Below are positions 6,993 to 16,271 of a DNA stretch of 64,000 nt, piece after piece (position 1 is the stretch's first letter; the number at the start of each line of letters is the position of its first letter). A model generated the notes under the pieces. The model made no database searches. It was not told where the DNA came from and saw only the letters and a list, made by a program, of their open reading frames with translations. Source of the stretch: Chitinophaga sp. H8 (GTDB lineage: Bacteria; Bacteroidota; Bacteroidia; Chitinophagales; Chitinophagaceae); NCBI RefSeq assembly GCF_040567655.1, contig NZ_JBEXAC010000001.1, forward strand, positions 1,488,001 through 1,552,000, written 5' to 3'. A program made the position numbers and the translations under genes.

Positions 6993-9296
6993 CTATTGAA
7001 CTACCAGCTCGTCCAGCATGATGATGTTCTTATCAGCCAGCGTATGGAGGTTGGCATTGTGTATAGATACTTTTATATAACGCGCTTGCTGCTGTATTGG
7101 CATAACATACTTTGCCACGTGTCTTAATAACTGCTGCGGTGCAACGGCATTAGCAACGGTAAAACAATCGGTATAATGTATGCCGTCGATAGAAACACTT
7201 ACATTTATTTTCCTGGGCAGATAAAGGTTGCCTACCTGATCTTCCATAAACCTTGCAGTGAGAGATTGTACCAGCTGTTGCGGGTGCAGGCGGATGGTGA
7301 CCGTTGTCAGCGAATCGGTGAGCATCATCCATCGTGCATCGTAAGGCTCTATGGTCCCCAGTATGCCGTCCAGCAAACGGCCGGGGGCTTCATGAGCAGG
7401 TTGTATAGCAACTGTGGCGCCCACAGCTTTATGCAGGAGGAACGTATCTGTATTTATTTTCCCTGCTGGCCTATTATGGATAAATGTAGCGGCTTTGAGC
7501 ACCGCACTGGCATGAATAACAACTGGTTTTTCATATAGCGGAGATCGTACCGTTGGTGTAGTACCATCCAGGGTATAATGGATAGGGTAGCGGTAGGTCT
7601 GGTCGGTAAGTGTTACGGTGATGCTTTGGGCGGCACTGTCTGCTACCGGACGAATATTTACATTGTACATGCTTTTAGCATAACGAATGCCAGCGGCATC
7701 AAAACGGTGAAACTGCGTTTCCGTTTTGGTGATGAACCTGGCATAATCTTTTTTATCTTCCGGCGACCATAATGCTTCTGATAAAGCCAGCAGGCGTGGC
7801 AGTAACATATATTCCACGTGCTGCGGGGTGGGTATGTTCTCTGTCCACAGGCATCCTTCTCCACCCAGTATGCTGCCTGCCTGTGCAGCCGTGAATGCCC
7901 TGGGCATAGGATTAAAATGATACACAGTATCCAGCTGCAACCTGGCATAGGTAATAGCTGGCTCCAGGCCAGGGTCCGACTGATAGAAGTCGAAGTAAGT
8001 GTATTGGTATGGCGTCATCACCGTGGCATTACCCCGGGCCGCGGCTGCTATGGCTTTGCTGTCTCCATGCCACGACATGCTCACTGAAGATGGGGCGATC
8101 GCAGCACCCAGGATCTCATCCCATCCCATCATCTTTTTTCCATGAGCAGTGATAAAGCTATCGATGCGTGCCGTGAAATACGCTTGTAGCTGCCGGGCAG
8201 TGGTAAAGCCATTTTCCTTCATTTTACGCTGGCATCTGGGGCAATTGAGCCAGGGCTCCGGGCGTACTTCATCACCGCCTATATGGATGTATGCCGCAGG
8301 AAATAACGCCATTACTTCCTGCAAGATGTTTTGCAGGAAAATATAGGTACTATCATAGCCCACACAGAAATTATGTTGCAGGTCTCCGGGATAGCCACAA
8401 GGCATCAGCAGGGGCGTATTGTTATTTAAATCGCTGTATTGGGGATAAGCCACCAACGCTGCGGTGCAATGCCCTGGCATTTCTATTTCTGGAATGATCA
8501 TCACATTTCTTTGCCGGGCGTATGCAATGATTTCTTTTACTGCTTCCTGGGTGTAAAATCCGCCATAGGTGGCAGGTTCTCCGGGTTGGGTGGCCTGGGC
8601 AACGGTCATGGGTATATTGTCCCTGTTGGCACGCCAGGCCCCCACTGTGGTAAGCTTAGGATATTGTTTGATCTCCAGCCGCCAGCCGTGGCTATCTGTC
8701 AGGTGCCAGTGAAATACATTGATCTTGAAGGTAGCGAGCAGATCAATGTATTGTTTGATGAAAGCAGGTGGAAAGAAATGACGGCTTACATCCAGATGCA
8801 TGCCGCGGTAAGGGTATTGCGGATAATCAACGATGTAAGCGCAGGGGATTTTCCATGGTTTTTGCGGTTGTTTTTTCTGATCTGCCGGAAGTAATTGTGC
8901 CAGGTTTTGAAAGGCATAAAATATTCCTGCCGGTGTAGCCGCGGTGATCTTTATACTGTCTGGCGATATGTTGAGCAGGTAGCCTTCCGGGGTACTGACA
9001 AGCGGGCCGGGCTTCAGTTCAACCAGGATAATACCCCTGGTACTGCCAGCAGGGTTTGACTGGTGCAACCAGATGCCCGTTGTAGCCTGAAACGACCTGC
9101 TGAACAGTGCCATGCTTTGCAGCACAAGGGTATCCTGCGTGGTGGTAATCAGCCTGGTATTGTTGCTGAAAACAAAATCGCCGGCTTTGTCTGTTATACG
9201 CACCGGCTCCGGTATGATTTTTACCCGTTGTGCCTGTGTTTTTAAGCAAGTGGTTATGCAGGCAAATAAAAATGCCGTCTGAAGGATAAGCTTCAT
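6993..9296 (-). CDS. Beta-N-acetylhexosaminidase, GH20, exported
   Basis: 767 residues from the ATG at 9296; the frame is open further upstream, but MKLILQTAFLFACITTCLKTQAQ from 9296 is a clear signal peptide. Domain order: a GH20b-type N-domain (RVKIIPEP onward), the GH20 barrel with FHWHLTDSHGWRLEIK and the catalytic Asp-Glu pair in HIGGDEV (about residues 340-341), then a chitobiase-type C-domain around HYTLDGTTPTVRSPLY and a discoidin-like end (SVSIDGIHYT). It removes terminal GlcNAc/GalNAc from glycans by substrate-assisted catalysis, most likely in the periplasm or at the surface. It is 53 bases after susD and 9 before the NagX-like gene, so it belongs to the operon. Confidence 0.95.
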   Translation of the reverse strand: MKLILQTAFLFACITTCLKTQAQRVKIIPEPVRITDKAGDFVFSNNTRLITTTQDTLVLQSMALFSRSFQATTGIWLHQSNPAGSTRGIILVELKPGPLVSTPEGYLLNISPDSIKITAATPAGIFYAFQNLAQLLPADQKKQPQKPWKIPCAYIVDYPQYPYRGMHLDVSRHFFPPAFIKQYIDLLATFKINVFHWHLTDSHGWRLEIKQYPKLTTVGAWRANRDNIPMTVAQATQPGEPATYGGFYTQEAVKEIIAYARQRNVMIIPEIEMPGHCTAALVAYPQYSDLNNNTPLLMPCGYPGDLQHNFCVGYDSTYIFLQNILQEVMALFPAAYIHIGGDEVRPEPWLNCPRCQRKMKENGFTTARQLQAYFTARIDSFITAHGKKMMGWDEILGAAIAPSSVSMSWHGDSKAIAAAARGNATVMTPYQYTYFDFYQSDPGLEPAITYARLQLDTVYHFNPMPRAFTAAQAGSILGGEGCLWTENIPTPQHVEYMLLPRLLALSEALWSPEDKKDYARFITKTETQFHRFDAAGIRYAKSMYNVNIRPVADSAAQSITVTLTDQTYRYPIHYTLDGTTPTVRSPLYEKPVVIHASAVLKAATFIHNRPAGKINTDTFLLHKAVGATVAIQPAHEAPGRLLDGILGTIEPYDARWMMLTDSLTTVTIRLHPQQLVQSLTARFMEDQVGNLYLPRKINVSVSIDGIHYTDCFTVANAVAPQQLLRHVAKYVMPIQQQARYIKVSIHNANLHTLADKNIIMLDELVVQ

Positions 9297-9349
9297 GATA
9301 GAAAGCAGTTGCTTTGAATAATTAATGTATGAGCTGGTTACAGCGGTTT

Positions 9350-10909
9350 TTATTTTATATCCCACCACACAGGGGTATTGTTTTTGTCCGGGCCATTCAG
9401 CAGGGGGAGTGCATTTTGAACAGCCTGTTTGTTGGATTCATATTCCAGTGTAATAAACGTAAAGCGTTTGATGATCATGGTAGCTGGCACATCAGGATTA
9501 TCAGAATTGGCCACCGGGTATACCACCGGATAACCGGTACGGCGCAGTTCTGCCCACGCTTCTATCCCATCTGGAAAAAGGGCGAGCCATTTTTGGGTGA
9601 GGATCTGTTGCCGTTGTATTTTCGGGTCGGTAGCAAATTTTACAGTAAGATCTGCTACTGCCGGTGAGTGAAGAAAGTCGCCTGGTGCTACCGGTGGCGT
9701 GGTACTTTGCAGGTAGTTTTGAATAGCGGTATTGTTGATGCCCCATTGTTGCAGGGAACGGGTAATACCTTGCTGATACAAATCCTGTGGGGTACCACCC
9801 ATGCTCCAGCCATTGAGCGCACCTTCCGCACGCAGGAAGTATGCTTCGGACGAATACATGACGGTCAGTTTGTTAGTAGCGGCAAGCTCAGGAACCCATC
9901 CGGGGCCGATGTTAGAGAGATTGTTGCCGGCGCCGCCCGGATTGGCGCCCGTAAGCTGGGCTACCGACAGGCCATTGCGCAGGCCATGGTATTTTCCATC
10001 TGAGGCAGTACTGAAATATACGGGGAGGCGCGGGTCGTTGAACCCTTTAAGATAACTTTCCATAGAAGCGCTCATCCGGAAATTACCCCAGGGCGACATC
10101 AGGTTTAAGCCATTGGGCGATGCCGTTGCTACATCCATCATGGCGTTGTCGTCGTTGGTTTGCATAACACCTGCCGTAACGGCTTTTTCAGCCTCTTCCT
10201 TCGCCTTGCCAGGCTCCACGTAGGAGATGCGCAGGGCCAGGCGTAACCGCAGCGTATTGGCCAGTTTTGTCCATTTGCCAATATTGCCATGATAGATCAG
10301 GTCGTTGTTGCCATAAGGTGTTAGCTCCTGGTTGGCGGCTTTAAGTGCGGTAACGGCCGTATCCAGCACTTTGAACAAATCGTAGTAAATATCTTTTTGT
10401 GCATCGTATGGAATACTGAACTCACCACTGCCGGCATTGAAGTAAGGCACAGGGCCATAAAAATCAGTATGGGAATGAAAGATATACACCTTCCATATTT
10501 TGGCGATGGCATTGGCCGGAATATCCTTGCCTTCCGTGGCATCTATCACTTTTTTGAGGGTAGGATAGGCACTGCCGTACATAGACAACCACTGGTAAAA
10601 TTCCCAGTCTTTGCGCTGAACATACCGGTCGGGAGAAGCACCTGGGTCAATAGTGGCATAATACTGGCTCCAGAGATCCGCAAAAAGGTTACGGGCCAGC
10701 TGGTAGATGCCCGGATCACCATAAATACCCTGGTATTCCGCTTTGGCAAAGGCATTGGGTATAGTAGCCTGCGTAAGCCCGCTGAAAGTGTTAGGATCAG
10801 TATTGATAGCATCAAACTTTTTAGTGCAGGCACTTGTCATGATCACATAACAAAAGAGGGTGACCATACAGGTTTTAGCGGAAGTATATTTTAAAGAAAG
10901 TAAGTTCAT
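9350..10909 (-). CDS. SusD/RagB-like lipoprotein (SusD-like_2 type)
   Basis: 519 residues. The N-terminus has a hydrophobic stretch ending in MTSACTKKFD, a lipobox whose Cys is lipidated before export to the outer-membrane surface. The body has the helical TPR-like repeats and the terminal WAELRRTGYP segment typical of the SusD-like_2 subfamily, where the closing part reads ALFPDGIEAWAELRRTG. SusD proteins cap the SusC barrel and bind the glycan. The gene is 19 bases after its susC partner, which fixes the pair. The ligand is inferred from the flanking GH20 and GH116. Confidence 0.93.
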   Translation of the reverse strand: MNLLSLKYTSAKTCMVTLFCYVIMTSACTKKFDAINTDPNTFSGLTQATIPNAFAKAEYQGIYGDPGIYQLARNLFADLWSQYYATIDPGASPDRYVQRKDWEFYQWLSMYGSAYPTLKKVIDATEGKDIPANAIAKIWKVYIFHSHTDFYGPVPYFNAGSGEFSIPYDAQKDIYYDLFKVLDTAVTALKAANQELTPYGNNDLIYHGNIGKWTKLANTLRLRLALRISYVEPGKAKEEAEKAVTAGVMQTNDDNAMMDVATASPNGLNLMSPWGNFRMSASMESYLKGFNDPRLPVYFSTASDGKYHGLRNGLSVAQLTGANPGGAGNNLSNIGPGWVPELAATNKLTVMYSSEAYFLRAEGALNGWSMGGTPQDLYQQGITRSLQQWGINNTAIQNYLQSTTPPVAPGDFLHSPAVADLTVKFATDPKIQRQQILTQKWLALFPDGIEAWAELRRTGYPVVYPVANSDNPDVPATMIIKRFTFITLEYESNKQAVQNALPLLNGPDKNNTPVWWDIK

Positions 10910-10928
10910 ACGATCGGTTTTTGGCCCG

Positions 10929-13900
10929 TTAAAAATTGAATTTTAAGTACAGTGCGTAGCTACGCGTGCTTGGGATGGCTGCATATTCAATCCCCTGGTT
11001 GTTGCCTGTGCCCAGTGCCGTTTCCGGATCAATACCATTGGCATTGTTCTTAAAGAAAAACAGGTTGCGGCCCACCAATGAAAGCGATGCATGCTCGATA
11101 AACTTTGTACGGAGCCATGATGCGGGAATGGCGTAGGAAATACTTGCTTCCCGGAGGCGGATGTTGGTAGCGCTGTGCGCAAATAGCTCTCCTATGGAAT
11201 TGTTGGCCACTTGTGTCCAGTAATCCTGTGCAGAAATGGTTTTTGTGTTTTTATCTCCTTCTGCTGTTACGGCATCCGGTATCACAAAGCCGGTTTCACG
11301 ATTGACGGTAGTGGCCGACAAGGTGCCTGCTGCGGCCATCAGGGCCTCGGTGCCGGAGATGATTGTACCACCTTTGCGCTCATCGATCAGGAAATACAAG
11401 GTCCAGTTCTTGTATTGTAGCTTGTTAACAATACCGGCAGTCCAGTCGGGATTAAAATTGCCCACATACTTTGACTGATCTGATATCAGCAAAGGTTTTC
11501 CTGTGGCATCTACCACGATATGGCCCGCTGCATCACGTTGCAGGCTGGAAGTATATAGCTCCCCATATTTTTCTCCTTCTGCTACCACGATGGCACCCAG
11601 CGCTTGCGGCGAGCTTAATAATACCCTTCTCTGTAAGGAATCGAGTTTTATCACCCGGTTACGGTTGGCGCCGAAGTTGACGCTGATATTCCATTTAAAA
11701 TTTTTACTATTTACCGGCTGCGCATTTACCAGTAATTCTACACCGGTATTCCTGATCTTTCCTGCATTGATAATGCGGGTAGAGTATCCTGAAGCAGCGG
11801 GTACCGGTATGGTGAGGATTTGATTGATCGTATTCGTATTATAAAAGGTAGCTTCAAAGCTCAACCGGTTCTTCATAAATCCTGCTTCCAGTCCGGCTTC
11901 GAAAGAGTGTGTTTCTTCCGGTTTTAAATCAGCATTGCGCAAAGTGGGGTCAATCAATAAGAACCCACCATTACCACCAGCTACCAGGGAGTATACGGGT
12001 TTTAGCTCATTGAAGCCGGTACCGTTACCCACAAAAGCATACGAAGTTCTCACCTTCAGCAGGGAGATGGCCTGCGGCAAGTGCAATAGATCGTTGAGTA
12101 TAGCGCTAATACCTGCGGAAGGGAAAAAATAGGAAGCGTTTTTAACGGGCAGCGTAGAGTTCCAGTCATTGCGTCCTGTAAGATCGAGGAACAGGTAGTT
12201 GTTATAGCTCAGCTGTGCAGAGGCGTATACCGACTGCTTTTCCGTCCGGGTGAGCGGTGCGTATGGAATGTAATTATTGAGGCTGTTGGTTAGTGCTACT
12301 GCATTTGAAGTAGCGAAAATGTTAGGTGCATTGAGGCCCTGATTATTGAGCGTTGTTCTTTCAGCATGGTATTGCTCCAGGCTGGCACCTGCATGTACTG
12401 CAAGGGTAAGTTTATCTGTAAGATCTTTGTTATAGCTGACAAGAATATCGTTGTTGAATTGCTGGTTCGATTCTTTATTGATCACATAATTGCCCCTGCC
12501 AGGGTAATCCGTCAGCCAATAGGAATCGTTATAATCTTTTTCTTCACCCAGGTCGTTATAATAATCAATACTTGTTCTCGCCTGTATGCTGAGGTCAGGT
12601 GTAAGCTGGTAGCGTAAAGCAGCAAGACCTATAAAACGGTTGCGCTGGCGGCTGTACAGGTTACGGTAAGCGCTCCAGTATGGATTTTGAAAAGCGGGCG
12701 TTTCTGTGGCCCAGTAGTGCTGGCTCAGGGTGCCATCTGCTTCCGTTGTTTCAAAGTTTTTAACATCATCCAGCCGCAGGCTGCGGGGCATGGCATACAG
12801 CGTGCTCATGATGCGGTTACCCGCCCCCGTTAGTGGCCGGTTCAGCACATCTTCTACCAGGAAGTTGGCTTTAACATCCAGCGAAAACCCTTTTGCCAGT
12901 GTGGTGGTTTGGCGCAATAAGAAATTGTTTCTCTTATAATCGTTGTTAGGCAAAATACCCTTGCTGTAGGTATTGGTATAAGAAAAATAAGTTTGTGACT
13001 GTTCGTTTCCACGGGAAAGCGCGATGGAATTGATCAGTTCCGAGCCGGTACGGAAAAAATCTTTAAAGTTACCGGCTTGCGGTGTGAGCGGCTGTGTTTT
13101 GCCGGTCCAGTCTTTCACTTGCTGACCAGTCATTTTTGGTCCCCAGCTATTGGCACTTGCCGGGATGAAAACACCTGCATCGCCCTGACCATAAATATTT
13201 TGCAGCCCGGGCCAGGTGAGTGGGGTAGACAGTGCTGCCGAGCTGGAAACCTGTACCCCGATCCCTTTACCAATCCTGCCTTTTTTGGTGGTAACAATGA
13301 TAGCCCCGTTAGAGGCATCGGAGCCATACAATGCTGCGGCAGAAGCACCCGTTAACACGGTCATGGATTCGATATCATCCGGATTAATATTGGAAATGCC
13401 ATCGCCGTTGTCACGTGCCCCGAAGAGGGCCACATCAGCACCAGCTTTGGGCGTATTATCTATACGTACCCCGTCTACCACGATCAGGGGCTGGTTGGTA
13501 CGGCCAATAGAACGGTTGCCCCGGAAAACGATCCTGTTGGACCCGCCGGGGCCGGAGTTTGTTTTATTAATAGTAAGCCCGGCTACTTTACCATTGATGG
13601 CGCTGGTGATATTTGCTTCACGGGAGTTGCTGAGATCTTCTCCTTTTAAACCCTGGGTAGCATAGGTGAGCGACCGTTTTTCGCGCGTAATACCTAATGC
13701 AGTGACCACTACTTCGTTCAGTTGCTTCTCATCGGCATTTAGTATGATCGCTACCGTAGTTTCACCATTGAGTGGGAAGTTGAGCTTGGTATATCCTACG
13801 TGCGAAATTTCAAGAATAGCATTGGGATCGGATACGGTTAAGGTGAACCCGCCATCATTGTCTGTGATGGTACCATTGGAGGTGCCCTTTTCCCTCACAG

Positions 13901-14339
13901 ATATATAGGCCCCGGCAGTGATGGTACCATCTTTATTACGCAGTTTGATCGTCCCTTTGATGGCTGTGCTCACCTTTTGTTGCGAAATGACGATCAGGTT
14001 ATTGTCCAGGATGCGGTAGGTAAGAAGGGTGTGTGTAAAAACGGAATCCAGTACCTCCCTGATGTCGGCATTGGTGGCTTTGATGCTAACGGTGGTTGCC
14101 TGTGGCAACAGATCATCATTGTAGATAAAGCGGTAAGGACTGTTGCGTTGGATGGAGAGCAATGCAGTTTTAATATGCACGTCCTTTAATACAAGGTTAA
14201 TCCTTGTTTGCCCTGTACTTTTTGCATGTACAGACAAACAGGCAATTAATAGAAAAAAGGCAGTTAGTTTCATGAGCAGTAAAACCTTAAATAATGCCTT
14301 ATGGGTAAAAGAAAACTTGCTGGCACGCAATTTTTTCAT
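10929..14339 (-). CDS. SusC/RagA TonB-dependent outer-membrane receptor with STN domain
   Basis: About 1136 residues from the ATG at 14339 (MKKLRASKFSF); the open frame extends to 14438 without a better start. A signal segment (LTAFFLLIACLSVHA) is followed by an STN domain (INLVLKDVHIKTALLSI to LLTYRILDNNLIVIS), a carboxypeptidase-regulatory-like domain (TITDNDGGFTL), the motif LNEVVVTALG, the plug with SAAALYGSDASNGAIIVTTK, and a 22-strand barrel ending in YALYLKFNF. It imports oligosaccharides with SusD, powered by TonB. The STN domain is expected to signal to the FecR protein encoded just upstream. Family length is usually 950-1150, so this is complete. Confidence 0.96.
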   Translation of the reverse strand: MKKLRASKFSFTHKALFKVLLLMKLTAFFLLIACLSVHAKSTGQTRINLVLKDVHIKTALLSIQRNSPYRFIYNDDLLPQATTVSIKATNADIREVLDSVFTHTLLTYRILDNNLIVISQQKVSTAIKGTIKLRNKDGTITAGAYISVREKGTSNGTITDNDGGFTLTVSDPNAILEISHVGYTKLNFPLNGETTVAIILNADEKQLNEVVVTALGITREKRSLTYATQGLKGEDLSNSREANITSAINGKVAGLTINKTNSGPGGSNRIVFRGNRSIGRTNQPLIVVDGVRIDNTPKAGADVALFGARDNGDGISNINPDDIESMTVLTGASAAALYGSDASNGAIIVTTKKGRIGKGIGVQVSSSAALSTPLTWPGLQNIYGQGDAGVFIPASANSWGPKMTGQQVKDWTGKTQPLTPQAGNFKDFFRTGSELINSIALSRGNEQSQTYFSYTNTYSKGILPNNDYKRNNFLLRQTTTLAKGFSLDVKANFLVEDVLNRPLTGAGNRIMSTLYAMPRSLRLDDVKNFETTEADGTLSQHYWATETPAFQNPYWSAYRNLYSRQRNRFIGLAALRYQLTPDLSIQARTSIDYYNDLGEEKDYNDSYWLTDYPGRGNYVINKESNQQFNNDILVSYNKDLTDKLTLAVHAGASLEQYHAERTTLNNQGLNAPNIFATSNAVALTNSLNNYIPYAPLTRTEKQSVYASAQLSYNNYLFLDLTGRNDWNSTLPVKNASYFFPSAGISAILNDLLHLPQAISLLKVRTSYAFVGNGTGFNELKPVYSLVAGGNGGFLLIDPTLRNADLKPEETHSFEAGLEAGFMKNRLSFEATFYNTNTINQILTIPVPAASGYSTRIINAGKIRNTGVELLVNAQPVNSKNFKWNISVNFGANRNRVIKLDSLQRRVLLSSPQALGAIVVAEGEKYGELYTSSLQRDAAGHIVVDATGKPLLISDQSKYVGNFNPDWTAGIVNKLQYKNWTLYFLIDERKGGTIISGTEALMAAAGTLSATTVNRETGFVIPDAVTAEGDKNTKTISAQDYWTQVANNSIGELFAHSATNIRLREASISYAIPASWLRTKFIEHASLSLVGRNLFFFKNNANGIDPETALGTGNNQGIEYAAIPSTRSYALYLKFNF

Positions 14340-14421
14340 ACCTTCAAAATTGAAAAGTTGAACAATAGGGACGCGTAAGTGCCTGAGAATACGAACGCTC
14401 CCGATGATATGCTTTTTTAAG

Positions 14422-14443
14422 AGGAGATGCGCAAACATCTCCT
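14422..14443 (-). promoter_or_regulatory. Hairpin in the FecR-SusC leader
   Basis: On the minus-strand transcript AGGAGATG and CATCTCCT form an 8-bp perfect stem around a six-base loop, ahead of the susC start at 14339 and after fecR ends at 14495. A tract of T follows only on the opposite strand, so in the operon direction it is not a classical terminator. It may set susC mRNA level or stability. Confidence 0.45.
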
Positions 14444-14494
14444 TTTTGATGGAGGTTATGTCATGTAATCAATTTAGATAAGTGAATGTTGTTT

Positions 14495-15541
14495 TTATTT
14501 AGTGATCCATACTTCACCTTGTTTAATAGTATAATAGAAAGGATAAGAAAGTTTGAGCGCCTCCAATGTCTGCTGCATGGTTTCGCCGGTAATCACTCCC
14601 GAAAATCTTTTTGTTTTTAATGCATTGTCCTCAATGTGAATGGTAGTAGAAAACCAGCTTTCCAGCTTGGGGACCAGCTGTTCCAGCGGTTCATTATTAA
14701 ATGTGAGCGATTGATTCATCCACACCGTTTCGGGTAGTACGTTCTGTTCATCTTTTTGCAGGCGGGCGATGACAAAGAGAGAAGCATCCTGTTTGCCCGC
14801 CGGTGGCTGTACCGTGGCAGCGGCTGGCGTTTCTGCCGCAATGATTATTTTCTCGTCTGGCCTCAATAATATTTTCCGTTCAGGGTCTTGCTGCGTTGTT
14901 ACTTCCACCAGGCCGCGCAGCAGCGATGTTTCCACATGTTTTTGGGCAGGGTAGGCCTTTACATTGAAAGCAGTACCTTTTACTGTAATATTCACATTTG
15001 CCGCGTGAATGATGAAAGGGTGTGCGGCATTTTTGGTAACATCGAAGAAGGCTTCACCTGATAGCGTTACCTCCCGGTATTGCTGCCCGAAAGTTTTTTC
15101 ATTGTAGGTAAGATGGCTGTTACCGTTCAGCCATACCTGGGTGCCGTCTGGTAAAACGAGTTGCTGCTTGGCACTTGGCTTTGTGATGATGGTTTTAGTA
15201 TAGCGTTTTGTATTGGTGTTTAGGTGCGTGTTAATATAAAACAGTCCCACGATGACCGCAGCAGCCATGGCTGCTGCGAGCCACCGGAGATTCCGTTTGT
15301 TGATAAATACCACAGGTGCCTGGTCGTTGCTGTTGATATTAGCCGCGATCTTGTCCCATACGGGCTTTCCCGGCTTCATTCCGGGTAAGGACTGTAGGGG
15401 CGCCTTCCATATTTTTTCCAGTGCTTCATGGCGCACACTATCAGGGCTATTTTTCAGCAAAGCTTCCAACTCAATAAGTTCTGCCGCTGTAGCTTCGCCT
15501 GCACTGCGTTTGGCCAGTAATATCCACACCCTTTCGTCCAT
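14495..15541 (-). CDS. FecR-family anti-sigma factor
   Basis: 348 residues. An N-terminal cytoplasmic part (DUF4880-like region, ERVWILLAKRSAGEATAAEL) binds the sigma factor. One membrane helix follows (LRWLAAAMAAAVIVGLFYI, about residues 85-103). The periplasmic FecR domain comes next, with LPDGTQVWLNGNSHLTY and EVTLSGEAFFDVTKNAAHPF, and then the C-terminal DUF4974 domain (LEALKLSYPFYY). It relays a signal from the STN domain of the neighbouring SusC to the sigma factor encoded 83 bases upstream. Gene order sigma-fecR-susC matches known Bacteroidota trans-envelope cascades. Confidence 0.95.
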   Translation of the reverse strand: MDERVWILLAKRSAGEATAAELIELEALLKNSPDSVRHEALEKIWKAPLQSLPGMKPGKPVWDKIAANINSNDQAPVVFINKRNLRWLAAAMAAAVIVGLFYINTHLNTNTKRYTKTIITKPSAKQQLVLPDGTQVWLNGNSHLTYNEKTFGQQYREVTLSGEAFFDVTKNAAHPFIIHAANVNITVKGTAFNVKAYPAQKHVETSLLRGLVEVTTQQDPERKILLRPDEKIIIAAETPAAATVQPPAGKQDASLFVIARLQKDEQNVLPETVWMNQSLTFNNEPLEQLVPKLESWFSTTIHIEDNALKTKRFSGVITGETMQQTLEALKLSYPFYYTIKQGEVWITK

Positions 15542-15624
15542 ATATCTTGGTTGTTACATAATAAAACACCAAAAGCAGGGGGCGACCCCCAAGCATATTT
15601 TAAATTTCTTAAAAAAAGGCTGGA

Positions 15625-16212
15625 TCAGGGTTTGTTTACCGGGGGGCTGTATACCGGCAAACTGATATTAACAGTAGCATGTACTTTTTTCAGGGCAATA
15701 CCCATCTGGTTTTCAATTGTTTTGAGGCTGAGGTGCAGTAGCTCCGCCACTTCTCTGTATTGCAGGCCATCTTCTTTTACCAGCTTAAAAATGAGCCTGC
15801 ACCTGGGAGGCAGATCATTGATCGCTTTATTGATACACCGGAGGAGGTCTGTTGAAATAAGATGGTCCACGGCGGTAGGTTCTATGGAAAAATAGGGAAG
15901 GTAGATGGTATCGATATTGATATATTTCTCCTTGCCATTTTTGCGGAGATAATTAAGGCTGATGTTTTTGGTGATAGTATACAGGTACCCGGCAAAGTTT
16001 TCCAGTGACGCTATACGCGCCCGTTTTTGCCAGACCTGTATAAATACATCGGCCACTACTTCTTCGGCTTGCTCCCGGTGATGGATAATAGCAAAGGAGA
16101 AATGTAAGAGCCTTTCGCTGAAGCGGTCGTACAACTGTTTCAGCGCGGCCTGGTCGCCGCCTGCCAGTTGCATTTGAAGATGAGCGATATCTTTTTTTAT
16201 CTTATCTTCCAC
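15625..16212 (-). CDS. ECF sigma factor (FecI-like)
   Basis: 195 residues. Region 2 is visible as RLLHFSFAIIHHREQAEEVVADVFIQVWQKR with the -10 recognition segment after it, and region 4 as LPPRCRLIFKLVKEDGLQYREVAELLHLSLKTIENQ (helix-turn-helix). The start is a GTG at 16212: an in-frame stop lies just upstream and no ATG fits region 2. It should be held inactive by the FecR protein encoded next and drive the SusC/SusD/GH20 genes. It lies 59 bases after GH116, so GH116 may be in the same transcript or have its own promoter with readthrough. Confidence 0.95.
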   Translation of the reverse strand: MEDKIKKDIAHLQMQLAGGDQAALKQLYDRFSERLLHFSFAIIHHREQAEEVVADVFIQVWQKRARIASLENFAGYLYTITKNISLNYLRKNGKEKYINIDTIYLPYFSIEPTAVDHLISTDLLRCINKAINDLPPRCRLIFKLVKEDGLQYREVAELLHLSLKTIENQMGIALKKVHATVNISLPVYSPPVNKP

Positions 16213-16271
16213 TACAGTAAATTACAACACTGCCTGATAAAAAAGAAATTTTAATACAGGCACCATTAAGA

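Noticed and set aside
9297..9368. GH20 gene starting upstream and overlapping susD
   Set aside because: The extension has no signal-peptide character, while the ATG at 9296 begins a clear signal peptide and removes the overlap.
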